Assembly (NCBI GenBank): GCA_037349105.1 | Contig: JAYJMM010000112.1 | Location: 806,001 to 870,000, forward strand | Direction: 5' to 3' | Length of the DNA stretch: 64,000 bases | Origin: Limnomonas spitsbergensis | Taxonomy: Eukaryota; Chlorophyta; Chlorophyceae; Chlamydomonadales | Shown: piece after piece, positions 21,677 to 33,009 of the stretch | How the letters are laid out: each line of letters starts with the position of its first letter | How positions within the stretch are numbered: position 1 is the first letter of the stretch | Notes under the pieces: model-generated | Told to the model about the DNA's origin: nothing | Databases searched by the model: none | The model's input: the letters and a program-made list of their open reading frames with translations, nothing else | Made by a program: the position numbers and the translations under genes

Positions 21677-24600
21677 CTAAGCAATCAACGGATCCACGGT
21701 CGTATCCTTGTAGAGGATGTAGCGAGAGGGGTTCTTGCCCAGGGCTGCGTACCATTGTGGCACGTAGGGTGCCATCCATATGGCATCGCCAGCCTGCACA
21801 GGGTACCTGAGACACGGCCACAGCAGTGTCAGGGATCAGGTCATACAAAACAAATTCAAAATTGCCAGGATGGGGCCAGGGGCTCGAGGCAAAAAGAGGT
21901 CCCGTCTGAGGCCTGCAGCAGACCCATTCAAAATCGTCAGTGCTAAGGAGCAACTTGCTCGGAAGGAAGGGTTCCCAAAGCAGGCCCCCCCCTTGCTTGG
22001 CATTCCCAAACGGGTCGATAATCTCTGGGGAAAGGTGGCTGTGGGCGCCCTGGATATGACATCCTATTGAATGCTGGAGATGACGCGCCACCTGATGCCT
22101 GCCAGATCAGCAGGCCTCTACAGGCATACCCCGAATGTTTCCCTCCTGTCCCTGTCCTAGTCCAGCGGGCATGCACCGTTCTAACCTGTCCCTGTCCTAG
22201 TTCAGCGGGCATGCACCGTTCTAACCTGTCCCTGTCCTAGTTCAGCGGGCATGCACCGTTCTAACCTGTCCCTGTCCTAGTTCAGCGGGCATGCACCGTT
22301 CTAACCTGTCCCTGTCTTAGTTCAGCGGGCAAGCACCGTTCTAACCTGTCTCTGTCCTAGTTTATTTCCATGTCGCCAGCCCAATTCCAATGGAATACCT
22401 CAACACAAAGGGATCCCTGTCCAGCGGCAATCAATGCTACTGCCAAGATATGTGCAGTTGTACAACAGCCTCTGGGAACTTGCTGTACATTCAGAAGCTT
22501 CTGGCCCCTCACCAGCTGTTGGCTAGCCTGTAGATGCCCTGCCCCTCCAGGAGCATCAGTCCGTGCTGGTTGTAATGCACCTCCTGCGCATTGCCAGCAG
22601 CATAAAAGCCATGCTAAGGACAACCTGATGAGCTCAGACAGGAAAACAAGTTCTCAAGCCCTCACAAGGTCATGCACGCATAACAAGTTTCAGCATCCAG
22701 GGAGCGAAATCGATGGCAGGACAGGCTACACGGATAGCGGGACCCGGAATTTAAAATATGTTGCAAGCTGTATTTAAGACTATCAATTACTTTGACAAAT
22801 AGATGCTCCCCGGGCTTGAAATCCATGACGTGAATGTTGAAGTCATAATCAGAGGTCTGAAGGATCAGCTTGCGCAAATCGAACACTTCCCCGGCAGTCG
22901 GGAGCAGTGGCGAGTCCTCCACATGACCGTGAGAGAACACGGGTGAACCCTGAACAAATATACAGGATCAGTTTTATTTCACATGAGCCAAACCTAGGCT
23001 CATTCAGGGGGCAGGTATGCTGCAAAAAAGCAGACTCGTGCAAAGCATTGACACAGAAGCAGGCATGTGACAAGAAGCAAACATTTGCAAAGCGTTATTG
23101 CATAACAAGACGTCATGCCTGACTAACACATACCAAGCCTTGAAGGCGTGCCTGCGTACAAGGACTCACATCACAATTCGAATTTTAAAGTGCGAACAGG
23201 AGAAGAGAGCTGTCAAGCTGAGTTGTCTGTCACTGCCGCATCTCTCACCTTAAGTGCGTATAATTTCTCGTACAGCAACAGGCCGGCGTCTGACTCGCAT
23301 GTGATCCTAGTCAGGGAGGAGGTCATCCGCCAGGCTAATGTTATGCAGACAATTGGAAATGAAGGTAAGAGGGCATGCTGTGCTTCATGAAGCCCAGGCT
23401 TTGGTACACGACGTCGAAGGTGGGCTTAATATTTGGTTGCACACGTGTATAACACTTTCAGATGTTCCTATAGGATGCTTCTAGGTCTTTGAGACAACTC
23501 CTAGGCACGCTTATAGATAAGTCCTATCGAATACATGAATGCACGAGTAAACTACCAAAACATATATCTGCATCAGCCTTGACCCATTCCTGTCTCACCT
23601 GGAGCCATCACTAGGCGGCAGATAAGCGTAGTCATTGTGCTTGAGGACTAGCTTCTCGCCAGCTGCTGTCGTCAATGTCACCTGACCGTCCAGCACGAGA
23701 AGGAACCTGATGAGGCAGCAGGAGGGCTTCATTGAAAGTGCTGGGACGCTGGTGACGACATTGGCAAGAGCAGCTCAGATGAATCAAGGAAATGATACTG
23801 GGGGATGGAGCCTGCGATGCTGCATCTGTGCTTATTTGGGCTACTTCAGCTACATTCAGCCGCATCACAGCCTTCAGCCGGGGGACTTGGTTCAACAGGC
23901 TCTGCTGCTTAGGCCATCAGCCATGGGCTAGTCAAGGTTTGGCTCCCCTTGGTGTAGTCGTGGCCGCCTAGCGGCCTACCAAATGCGGTCTGGTGTGCTA
24001 TAAAATAAACACTGGTATCCATGCCCATCTTTGTCCTCAAACGCCTCAAGTAAGCTCCAGCAAAGCTGATAACCTCACCTATGTTAAACCAGTAGTCTAC
24101 GTCAAATTTTGAAAATGTAACCTAAATGCGAAAAAACTGAAAATGTAACCAACATGTGAATGAAATTGAAGCGCTAGAGGGCATGGCGCCTGTGAGGGTA
24201 AATTACCTTTCGACGCCTGCCCCCGGCTGCCCGGCCTCGCCATCAGCCTTGAGCTCAGCCATGTACATTGCAAAGTTGGCTCCACTCGCGCGCGATACTA
24301 GGTGCGTCGTCAAAGCATTCTTCCTACAGCAACGCAATCATTTTACTGGTCTTAGCATTCAGGTTTGAAATGCAAGTGGAGCACAAAGGATGCGCAGGAC
24401 GCTCAGAACCTGCACTATCAATGACAGTGAACAGCAGAGTACGATGGTCAAGTACTGATGGTTTGAGCAGCGTTGGACCACCTGGAGCATTGCTCTGTGA
24501 GCCATCAAACAAAGGGCCCTTTGAAATAACATGAACATTGTTCACTTTAACATGGAGACTCATGGGGCTACTGGCCTGTGGCAGCTGATAACCGGCTACC

Positions 24601-24969
24601 ATAAGTCAACAACGTGCACCAATTATTGGCTGCCACCAGTCAGCCGACACTTCCTGCACATCACTTGTTTCCTGGGCTTTCCAAAGTTGGCTCAGCAAAG
24701 CTGGGACAACAACACTCCCATGTGCTGGGGCAGGATGTTGCCAGGAGTCCATGCCGGCTGGTCCCTGCTGCTGTTATCTTCAGCAGCACCTCACCAGCCA
24801 GGTTGCCCTGCCCAGACTCTGCTTTCGGGGGTGATCAAAGCATGGTCAGGGTAGTAAACGCTGCGTGTGAATCCTGGGAGGTCGTTGAACGCGATGTGCG
24901 TCTTGCGCCCTTGGCTCAGCACGGACGAGTAGTTGCGCAACGGCGCAGTGCCTGCTGGGGGGGCCGAGC
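21677..24969 (-). CDS. UGLYAH: (S)-ureidoglycine aminohydrolase
   Basis: Double-cupin, Mn-dependent enzyme that deaminates ureidoglycine to ureidoglycolate in allantoin (purine) breakdown; in plants it acts in the ER. Exons I can place (minus order): 24795-24969, about 24291-24207, 23706-23599, 23289-23249, 22949-22791, 22583-22513, 21806-21677. Recognisable family segments are [93 protein letters not shown] and [14 protein letters not shown]. The HYNQHG and DFNIH segments carry the C-terminal cupin metal ligands. The first coding exon, a short exon after 24795 and one around 23300-23600 were not found, so the N-terminus (signal sequence) is unresolved. The intron after the 22513 exon carries a 40-bp minisatellite. 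Confidence 0.9.
22146..22361. repeat. 40-bp minisatellite, ~5.4 copies
   Basis: Unit CCTGTCCCTGTCCTAGTTCAGCGG continuing CATGCACCGTTCTAA (40 bp, given in two parts), almost perfectly conserved across five copies with single changes in the first and last. It lies in the last intron of UGLYAH. Each unit contains CCCTGTCCTAG, which on the gene's opposite strand would look like a splice acceptor but on the gene strand does not. Confidence 0.93.
23838..24018 (+). repeat. IR165 copy 4
   Basis: Antisense to its host, in a UGLYAH intron. Complete head with doubled CAGCTACATTCAGCC and a tail ending AAAATAAACACTGG. Confidence 0.8.
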
Positions 24970-26220
24970 CTGCAATATAAGAATCAGAAGCATGTGTTTA
25001 GGAAAATGCTGCTGAGCAAACGAAACACGGGACGACGAGGAGGCATGAGGCATGATGCGTTGTCACACCCACATGTGCTGCCAGCGGCTCCATTTAGGAA
25101 CAGGACGAACAAAGAAGTCACCAAAATATTCATCACCATCCCTGAAGTAATGTTTGACAATTGGAAGGCATGATCATTTGATCAAAAGCGAGCTAAATAG
25201 CCTGGAGAAAAGTAACGCGCCGTACCGCCAAGCTTGTACCATGTGAGCCACAAGCTAGCAGGCGTCTCTCCCATGTGCGTATTGGTGGTTAGATACAGGT
25301 GGTGCGTCTCCTATCGCCTACATTACAGCGATTTCTCCATGCCAATCACCAGGAAATCCCTCCCTCACACATCTATAGAAATGGAATCAGATATTGATGA
25401 GTAAATGCATTTCATGCATAGTTCACCAGGTCTGGCTCTAGTGCACAATGTTCGCGGTGAAATGAAGCATGGCAGCATGCCGTCTTCAACATATGAGTCA
25501 TGCTCTGTGCGATAGTGACGATCTCTGCCATGCCCTAATCTCTTTACCCTGGAAATCCACCTTCAGACTGAGAATATGCATGCATGCATTTCTGAGTCTT
25601 GCGCCGGGAAATTGTCTTGTGGTCAAGGGGATGCAACGTTCTTACCCAACGCCAGCTAATAAAGGAGGATCAGAGATTCCAACTGATACCTTCCTTAATG
25701 TTGGGAAGCGCCGGACCACAAAGGCAAGGGTGATACTTCAATACGGTATGCAGAGCCAGTGCAAAATCCAGTGATACCGGTATACTGTATTACAGCGTTC
25801 CCAGAGCTAATAAAGCCTACGGTATTGTGTGACATAATAAATGACTGTTTGTTCAAGGGAAACGTCCTCATGGGGAAATCTATTAATATATGGCTCTGTC
25901 CGGCATTGTCCGTGGACAGGACCCAATACATGAACAGAGATATTAGAATGGGTGCAAAAAAACTCGAATGATGTTTTGTAATGGTCAACTGGTGCAAGCT
26001 TTTGACCCCTTGCTAGTGACTCAAAGACCAGTCAGGACAAGCAGATGAATTAGCTGAACATCGACGTGCAACAAAGAGAAGCAACACAACTGAGGAAAAC
26101 ATAGCTACTCCGGATATCCAAGGAAATTTCATCAGCAGTCATACAAGTGAGCATCCTACGGGGGAAACTGCGTTTGCAAACCCTAATCAGATAATGGCAC
26201 ACCTCATTGCACCGGCACTC
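24970..26220. other. Intergenic / UGLYAH upstream region
   Basis: Should contain the unlocated 5' exon and promoter of UGLYAH. I found no exon with the right phase. An ATG-started Ser-rich frame at about 25020-25090 (minus) is not in phase with the next exon. No repeats of the families described here. Confidence 0.45.
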
Positions 26221-29200
26221 TCACTCATAGCTCTTAGCGTCTGGGGAGCGCAGCACCATCGCCACATGCTCCATCATCTCATCCATTGCGGTGGCGGCAG
26301 CCTCTGCTCCAACAGTCGATTTCGCCACCATCCAACCCAGAGCTCCAAAGCCCACTGGCGGCAGCTCCGCCACATCCCCTCGCTTGTAGCTCACTTCCGA
26401 GTCCACATACCCTGGGTGCTCGAGAGCTCCTGCACCCACCTCCAGCCTCTCGACAATCCCCACACCCCTCCACTCAGGCACAAAGTTGACACTGTGCACA
26501 CAACTGAGGGGAAGCATGTATCGGATGCAAGCAGCACTGTCTAGGGAGGGAGCACCGTCCCCGGAGCAGGCGTCGGACGGTGCGCTGCTGCCACTCAGGG
26601 GAAGCAGCAGGCTTGAGGGATCCTCCTGGCTCTCTTCGCACACCACAGGAAGATGCAGGCAGGCAGATGCATGCTCTGGCGGCAACAGGCCAAGCTGCGT
26701 GGCCTTCTCGCAGCCAGCCGGCTGACGACCGGCAGCCCCTTCCGCCACTCTGTGCTGCTGGTTCCTCGCTTTAACGGCGCAGGGGCACTCAGCCGACTGC
26801 AGCTCAGGAGCTGGCTCTGAGAGGCAGCCGATGGAGATGGTGCACGTGCTGTCGTCATCAACGGCCTTGCCCGAGACAAAGTCCCAGTAGCAGCAGCGGT
26901 CGCCCGCGCCGCAGGAGACAGGGCACTCGCATGTCAAGCTACCAGCCACAACAGCAGCTACAGGGCCATGAGCATTTTCACAAGCTTTTAAGCACACGGC
27001 ATGCACGGCTGTGGCTGCCATCACGTGCAGCGATGCCGTGTGCTGGCTGGGAGGACCTGGCAGGCCTGGCTCTGACTGGTGGGCCTGGTCCTGGACCTGG
27101 CTGAGAAGCTGCGGGGGCAGCAGAGGCGGCAGCCCGCATGAGACGCGCAGCGCAGCGCGGGCAAGATCTATGCCCCAGGCTGTCCTGATATTGGAGGGGG
27201 TCTCTGCCCCTCCAATGCGAGCATTTAGCTCGATCGGCATGGTCACCTGCACGCAGGGGACATGCACAGCATATGAAGCAGTGGCAGGATCCTCAGGCTC
27301 TTATGAATATGGAATGATGGAATCCCAGAGTTCACACAAAATTTCACAGGCAGCCCGGTGTAAGCCTAAAAGAAGACAGAAGAAACAAGACTTGAACTTG
27401 CAACCGTAGGGTTTGAAATCCTATGCTCTACCGATTGAGCTAGTCTCCTCACTACGCGGAGGCGAGGTCTCCTCACTACGCGGAGGGACACGTAGTGGAG
27501 GGCGGGTTTTGGCCCCCGGTTCTATTAGCAACGCTAATAGAACCTGGCAGCCCGCTCGAAGGGAGGGCTGCTTGGATCTCTTGGGGCTGCTTTGCTTTGT
27601 GCGTATAAAACGGAAGACGTGATGCGTCTTTAGAGAATTGGAGAGGCAAAGGAGCCCCCCTAAGGGGGGAACCCCGGAGTCCCCCCCACCTTTGGTGGGG
27701 GAGACTCCGGGTAACCCTTCGAATTAAATTAGGGTAGAAGCGCTTCACGTCTTTAAAGAGGCCCGCCAGCGGCCCGCCACCGTAGGTGTAGGGCCGCTGG
27801 CGGCCTCTTCGATGACGTGATACGTCTTTAGAGAATTGGAGGGGCGAAGGAGCCCCCTAAAGGGGTCACTTTGTCCCTCCAATTCTCTAAAGACGAGAAG
27901 CGCATTACCCTAATTTAATTCTTAGGGCTCCAAGAGGGCATACAGTATGGCAACCAGACTTAAATGCATAGAGTCAGGGGATTGGAAACAATGGTTTCCA
28001 GCATGGACAATTAAAGCTACAGCGACCACCTGCCCCATGCAGGCAGTGCATCCAGGGCGACAACATTCTTGTGCGACATTCTTGTGCCCTATGATGCCAA
28101 GAAATTGCAGGCCAACTGGTCAATACTTATTGTCGTACATGCTAAGCCCCCTGTGGGGGCCACCACCATTGGACCAATGGGGACCACACTTTGATCGGCC
28201 TACATCCAGGGGGTCTGTAGCAACAGGCCAGCCCATCCGAAGCTTAACCATAGCTGAAGCGAGCTAAAATGAACAGTCCAATTGTTGCCAAGCTGCCGGC
28301 TTGACTTACCTCAGTGTCGGGATTGTACATGGCCTCAAAGTGCATTACGCCCGAGAGGGCGCTGCCAAGCATACCCACCACTTGGGATGCCAGGTCCAGC
28401 AGCTTTTCCTGCAGAGACAGGAAAGCAAAACCGGCATCAATTTCATGGCCCATTGGTCATCATGGCTGAACTCCACCAATCAAGGCTAGGATGTCCAGGC
28501 ATCACACAACGTGCACGGAACACAGCAATGATTTTCATGTCTATGCTTGCCTGGGCAGAGTCCGAGAGAACTGACGGGCAGCGGCAGCCTGCCTCCACAA
28601 AAGAGACCAGCCCCTCTTGGTGCTTGGAGGGATGGTTGTCACTCACGCAGGCAAACAAGAGCCGCCCCTCCATGACGATGCAGTCAATATCAACCTCAAG
28701 GCCTTTGATCAACTCCTCCACGAGCATGCCACCTGAACGGCCAAGGGCACGAGGTAGTTAAGTAGAGGCCGAAGGCTGAAAAGCCAACACAATTATTGCA
28801 TTTGCTTTCAACATTCCATGCATCAGCTTTTAACATTCCATGCATCAGCTTTAAAAAATCCACGCATCAGCTCATTACTACACGGCGTTGACATACTGAT
28901 GGAGTACCGTACAGGATCCACAGGCAGCAGGCAACACGACTGATCACCATTGAGCGACAGGCGCTATTCAGGGCAAACACACTTATACTTCCCCGCCATA
29001 GCTTTGCTACATTTCAGCTACCTCCTGGCCTCCTGCCGGTGGCCCCATGCATGGCCTGCCATGCTACCTAAGCCACCTGCCATGAGCTGGTCCAGGTTCG
29101 GCCCGGATAAAACCTTTGGCGTCCAGCTGAGGGTGGAGCTTTAGCCGAAAAAATAAACATTTAAATGTACCCACCAGTAGCAGCCCCTGAATTTGTGTCC

Positions 29201-30453
29201 AGGCTGCACATTGTAAGGTAGGCTGGCAGGCCCGCTCGATAGGCCTTGACAATGGCTGCCAGCTGCCTGACATCATCTGCCCGGGTCACAAAGAAGGAGC
29301 CAGCGCAGCCACAGGGCTTCGCCACGACTGGGAAGCCCACGCCTGCGGCCTCCAGCTTCTGAGCCAGAGAGTGCTGTAGGCTCTGAAGGTCATCCATCTC
29401 TGTGGCGGAGCAGCCGTCCTGCTGTACAGATGGTGCCCCTGCTGCTGGAATGTGCACAAAATGCGGAGTGAGCACGCCAGCCGAGGCACAGGCCTCCCGG
29501 AACAGCCGCTTGCTTCTGACTGCTTCCACAGCCCAAGGTGCCGAATTATGGGGCACCCCCAAGGCCTGAAAGGGTACGCAGCAAAAGTGAATGCATGACA
29601 TATGGCATGTTGGGTGGACACAATCTCATGCCCTTAGCCTGTTAGGAACGAGAAATTGAATGTATTGGCAATTTGCTGCATGATTTTGCATACATGGGTT
29701 GGGCATTAATTCTGCACTTGCAACGGACAACGCAGCAGCCAATACGCATGCACGTTGGACAAAACAATGCCTGCCTCGTTGGAGTAATCCCAGTTCTCAT
29801 GCCCCTCTTCCTACTGCAATGAAGGCTGTACTTCCATCGCGGCTGGAGTGCTCAGCCCAAAGCAAACGTTCAAATATGGAGAAACAATGCAGTATGGGAA
29901 CTCTAAAGGCAGCCCCAAGGGCCAGCCCATTGATGTTTAGACGAGAGTGAATGTACTGGCACTTTGCATCAACTGCCCCAGGTTAACTGGTGACATACTG
30001 CAAAAAGTGCACCGCCGTTGAGTTCCCAGCTCATACCCCTACCTCAGCCAGGTGGGCCGAAAGCTCCAGTCCATACTCATCATAGCTGAGCACACCATCA
30101 AATGGCTGATGCAAGGGCGCTGCAGGTCGAGGATGCGGCTCATGCTCGCCAGAGCCTTGATTATTGTCAGACCGGTGCATGCTGGTCGCTCGCCTGGCTG
30201 CGTCTTCCTCGGTCCATGCCTTAACAGCTGCACAGGCAGCACTGACATCACCGACTGGGCCCAGGATCCAATCTCCTTCATTAATGTACGTCTCTGCCCA
30301 AGGGGAGATGGATCGTGCGTAGCAGATGAGTCGGGCGCCAGCTGCCTTCATGGTGCTGAGCAGGCGCCTTCGGGCCTTGCCTCCGCAGAGGACAAGGAGG
30401 ACATTTCGGCCCATTATCTCCAAGTCCTCTGGGATTTCTTCCCCCATCTGCAT
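26221..30453 (-). CDS. ATP-grasp ligase, carnosine-synthase-like
   Basis: Exons 30453-30043, 29565-29175, 28732-28551, 28408-28310, 27246-26221; phases agree, 702 aa. The order fits an ATP-grasp carboxylate-amine ligase: an N-terminal pre-ATP-grasp fold (NVLLVLCGGKARRR), then a lysine-clamp region (KRLFREACASAGV, GFPVVAKPCGCAGS), EELIKGLEVDIDCIV, HFEAMYNPDTE and the metal-binding motif MPIELNARIGGAETPS. The last exon adds ~340 residues containing a Cys-rich patch (CECPVSCGAGDRCCYW) and a C-terminal domain. The wording of the metal motif is most like carnosine synthase/CarB-like ATP-grasp proteins, but the substrates cannot be told. Intron 3 uses a GC donor (CAG|gcaagc). The start was taken at the first Met before EEIPEDLE (30453); a longer frame up to 30663 exists. 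Intron 4 hosts a tRNA-like gene and a palindrome-rich block. Confidence 0.85.
27377..27449 (-). tRNA. tRNA-like gene, anticodon UCA (organellar Trp-like)
   Basis: A 72-nt cloverleaf folds on the minus strand: acceptor AGGAGAC/TTCTTCT (six pairs counting G-U), TA, D-arm GCTC-AATCGGTA-GAGC, anticodon arm TAGGA-TTTCAAA-CCCTA with an A-C mismatch next to the loop, 5-nt variable region, T-arm GCAAG-TTCAAGT-CTTGT, discriminator G. The anticodon at 27414-27416 reads UCA (decodes UGA). G73 and overall form resemble bacterial/organellar tRNA-Trp. The short variable arm excludes tRNA-Sec. It lies in an intron of the ATP-grasp gene, same strand, at the edge of organelle-like DNA, so it is more likely an inserted mitochondrial or plastid tRNA, perhaps decayed from CCA, than a working suppressor. 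A TTTT run follows about 8 nt downstream. Confidence 0.6.
27450..27935. other. Palindrome-rich block, probable organelle-DNA insertion
   Basis: Quite unlike its surroundings: dense GC-rich hairpins and mutually repeated units. CTCCTCACTACGCGGAGG occurs twice (about 27447 and 27469). TCTTTAGAGAATTGGAG occurs at about 27627 and 27823 in direct orientation and as its complement at about 27878. CCCCCCTAAGGGGGG, GGTTCTATTAGCAACGCTAATAGAACC and a GCCGCTGGCGG pair form strong stems. Such mobile palindromes between genes are known from trebouxiophyte organelle genomes. Together with the adjacent organelle-like tRNA this suggests a nuclear insert of mitochondrial or plastid DNA. Confidence 0.55.
28135..28262 (-). 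repeat. IR165 copy 6
   Basis: Sense to the ATP-grasp gene, in intron 4 just below exon 4. Complement of GGGGACCACACTTTGATCGG and of the TAGCTGAAG head is visible. Confidence 0.65.
29006..29161 (+). repeat. IR165 copy 5
   Basis: Antisense in intron 2 of the ATP-grasp gene, its AAATAAACATT tail ending about 14 bases from the 5' splice site. Confidence 0.7.
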
Positions 30454-31575
30454 GCATGTCGCTGAGGCGTGCAGCTGATGATGGCTTTCATTTCGAATCG
30501 ACGGTACCGGTAGCGGTCGGTTTAGATCGCAAGGGGTTTTCGCCTCAGCTGTTGGGAAGTCCGTGAGTAACGATGGAGCAACCCAAATGGGTGGCATAGC
30601 GAAAGCCAAGTGCAAAAATACAATGACCAGGGGATCCTGGTAATGACGTGTCGATCCCGTCACTGCACAACCGTCGGGTCGCCAACAGGGCTCGTGTGTA
30701 ATGCTCTCCTGAATAGTTCAATTTAAAACACAGGTTCAAAAGACTCACCTGCTCATCTGCCGTTCATGGGGAATCTTAGGGCTGGAGATACTTCAGTCCA
30801 GAAAGTGTGGAGCGCTGGCGCTGATCGCTGAGTCACATCGATCCGTTAGACAGCCAGAGCTGCAGCCAACTATATTCGCACCCTTGTTTGTTTTCCCGCT
30901 ATTTCACACGTGATTGTGAATAAAGAAAACAAGATTGTTGAAGTACCGTCTTGCCCGAAAAAGCTTTCTTGGGAACCAGAGTTGGGGACCGTCTGACCCG
31001 TTTGTTGGCATGTGCCACATGGTGCCATACATGGCACCTAACGTGCCCCGCGGGTTGCACATCGCAACATCTTGCTCATGTCTTCGCATGCGAATGTAGT
31101 CACACAATATGTGTCTTGCTCTGCTTTATTTAAAGCACCTGACATGGTGCGGTGCTGCTTAAAAATGCATAGCTATGCTTGGAAAACTGGATTCCTAGCG
31201 TTGGGCTTCGTAGGCATGGCATGCAAACTGCGTTGTGGGCTTAACTTTGGAGCGCTGTATCTTTTGCGTTGGTAACCCATAAAGTCGGGATCGTGCTCCA
31301 ATCATACATACACCACGTGCTCGACTTCCTTTAGCCCCGTACGCCTTCCCCTCCCAGCACCCGCGTCCTGCGAGCTGTGTTCTGCTCTTCCTCCGACGTT
31401 CCTTATCTTACCGGCCACTGCGTCCCAACCCTCGAGCTTGCGTTTGCCTCGAAACGTCTTTGCAACTCGATTTGTCACGTTCTCTTGAAAGAAAGAAAGA
31501 AAGAAAACGCCTGAGCGTGGCTTGAGGAATACGGGATTTGAAATGCCGTACACCGGGAGACAAAAAACTTTGTGG
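30454..31575. other. Upstream region of the ATP-grasp gene, no gene seen
   Basis: Minus-strand promoter and 5' UTR of the ligase presumably lie at 30454-30800. A (GAAA)n microsatellite is at about 31489-31506. No gene is supported; the frame to 30663 could extend the ligase N-terminus but has no recognisable motif. Confidence 0.45.
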
Positions 31576-32644
31576 TTAAGGAGGATCGTCAAGGGGTACC
31601 GGACAATAATGGGCAGGGGAGTTTTCCAGATGGCGACGCTGACGAAGGATGTTTATATGGCAGCGTATGGTATGCTTCGTGAGACGGCTGAGGACGGAGG
31701 AGATGTCGTGTTTGGAGATACCGAGCATGCTGAGGATTTTATCGGCAGGACGAAAGAGGAAGCCTGCGGTGCCCAGAAGGATGATATGTGTATGAGAAGA
31801 AGGCGGGGAAGGATGAGGGGGGGGGATGGGCACGGTCGGCGAAGGATCAGGTGGAAGGGCAGGATGGAGAACGGGTGCTAAGGAAACTGTCCAACCATTA
31901 TGTTTGAGGAGAAGGATAAGTTGTAAATGTTGTTCTGATTTACGGGCATGACACTGTTCGAAAGAAAATTCGGAGGTGTAACCGACTTCAACAACGTGTA
32001 CAGTGCAAGTCCTCTGGAGCCGAGACATAGTTTGTGAGCTAGAGAGTTGACCAGCGCGGGAAAGACGAAGGAATTCGGAATGTGGGAGACCTTGGACAAT
32101 AAGCAAATCCGGTCGCAGTTTGTCACAGTAATCAAAGGTGTCTGGGAAAGTGGGGGGTCGTCGGGGTACTAGCCAGCGTGGAAGACGGGTGTCATAGATC
32201 CCGAAGGGGAGGTTAGCACGGGAAGTGGCATCCATGATAGTAAAAGAGGAGCCTAGGGAGCCATTAGCAATAGCAGTTTGGATGATGCATACAGCTCGAT
32301 TGTGTCGAAGAATGGGTAAGGTCTGATGCTAACCACGGTTCGTCCGTGTCATGGGGGGGAGGGAGGCATGGCCATGCAGGTAGGTGTGCGAAGTGTTGGA
32401 CATCTGAGGTGCATGTGTAGTCGCAATGTTCGGGGGATTGGAGGGCGAGTGCAGCACCCTTATCTGCGAGTTCATTGCCAATGATGCCGATGTGAGATTT
32501 GACCTTGTACAGGTGAAAATGGTGGCGGAGGCGTAGCCTGGTAAGGATGAGAGCACGAATGTCGAGGAGAAGGGGGGCGTGCTTACATTCAAGCAGAGTG
32601 TGTGGGTAGCGAAGGGCCTTCTGCGTATCATAGAGAGAAACCAA
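31576..32644 (-). mobile_element. Retroelement relic with RNase H C-terminal segment
   Basis: Two minus-strand frames, 32644-32264 and 32235-31576, are out of phase with each other. The first holds the end of an RNase H domain as found in non-LTR polyproteins: a helix with LRLRHHFHLYKVKSH followed by IGIIGNELADKGAA, which matches the canonical K-x-H-x-G-x-x-G-N-E-x-A-D motif with the catalytic His and Asp positions kept. The second frame continues with HVVEVGYTSEFSFEQCHARK and a Pro/Ser/His-rich tail. Upstream polymerase sequence is absent. It is a different family from the LINE at 15452 (no shared tail). Likely 5'-truncated and inactive. Confidence 0.8.
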
Positions 32645-33009
32645 GGAGTCTCTTCATCAGCCCACTCGCTTTCAGTTCGCGGATTCCGTTGTGTTGCTGG
32701 GCCTGCCCAAGCTCAAATCAACGCGGTGCTTTATGGGACTAGTACGGGTGTCAAGTACGGGTGCAAACCCAGCGCATTAGGGTGCGTAACAACCCTTCAT
32801 CCTAAAAGATGATGTACCCCAGGTGCTACCGCGAGGCTGATAAATGGCTAGTTCTTTCACCGGATGCAAGGTCTTAAATGATCAAATTAGCGCTCCTATA
32901 GTCGTTAGCAGGGTTTTAGAGCAACATCAGCAAAGTCTCCACGAATCCAAGATTTCAATCAATCTTCATTTCACTCAGTTTAATACCGTACCTTGAACTT
33001 GAGGGCAAC
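32645..33009. other. Intergenic; 5' flank of the F-box gene
   Basis: No coding or repeat signal. The last ~100 bases are presumably 5' UTR/promoter of the gene starting at 33010. Confidence 0.4.

Noticed and set aside
22146..22361. Array of regularly spaced repeats considered as CRISPR
   Set aside because: Units are head-to-tail without unique spacers, and it is an intron of a eukaryotic gene.
26194..27409. Plus-strand ORFs opposite the last exon of the ATP-grasp gene
   Set aside because: Shadow frames of a conserved minus-strand exon with the IELNARIGG motif.
27377..27449. Selenocysteine tRNA
   Set aside because: UCA anticodon but only 72 nt, 7-bp acceptor and 5-nt variable region; tRNA-Sec is about 90 nt with a long variable arm.
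31302..31592. 96-codon minus ORF rich in basic residues
   Set aside because: Overlaps the (GAAA)n microsatellite and the 3' side of the RNase H relic; no support as a gene.
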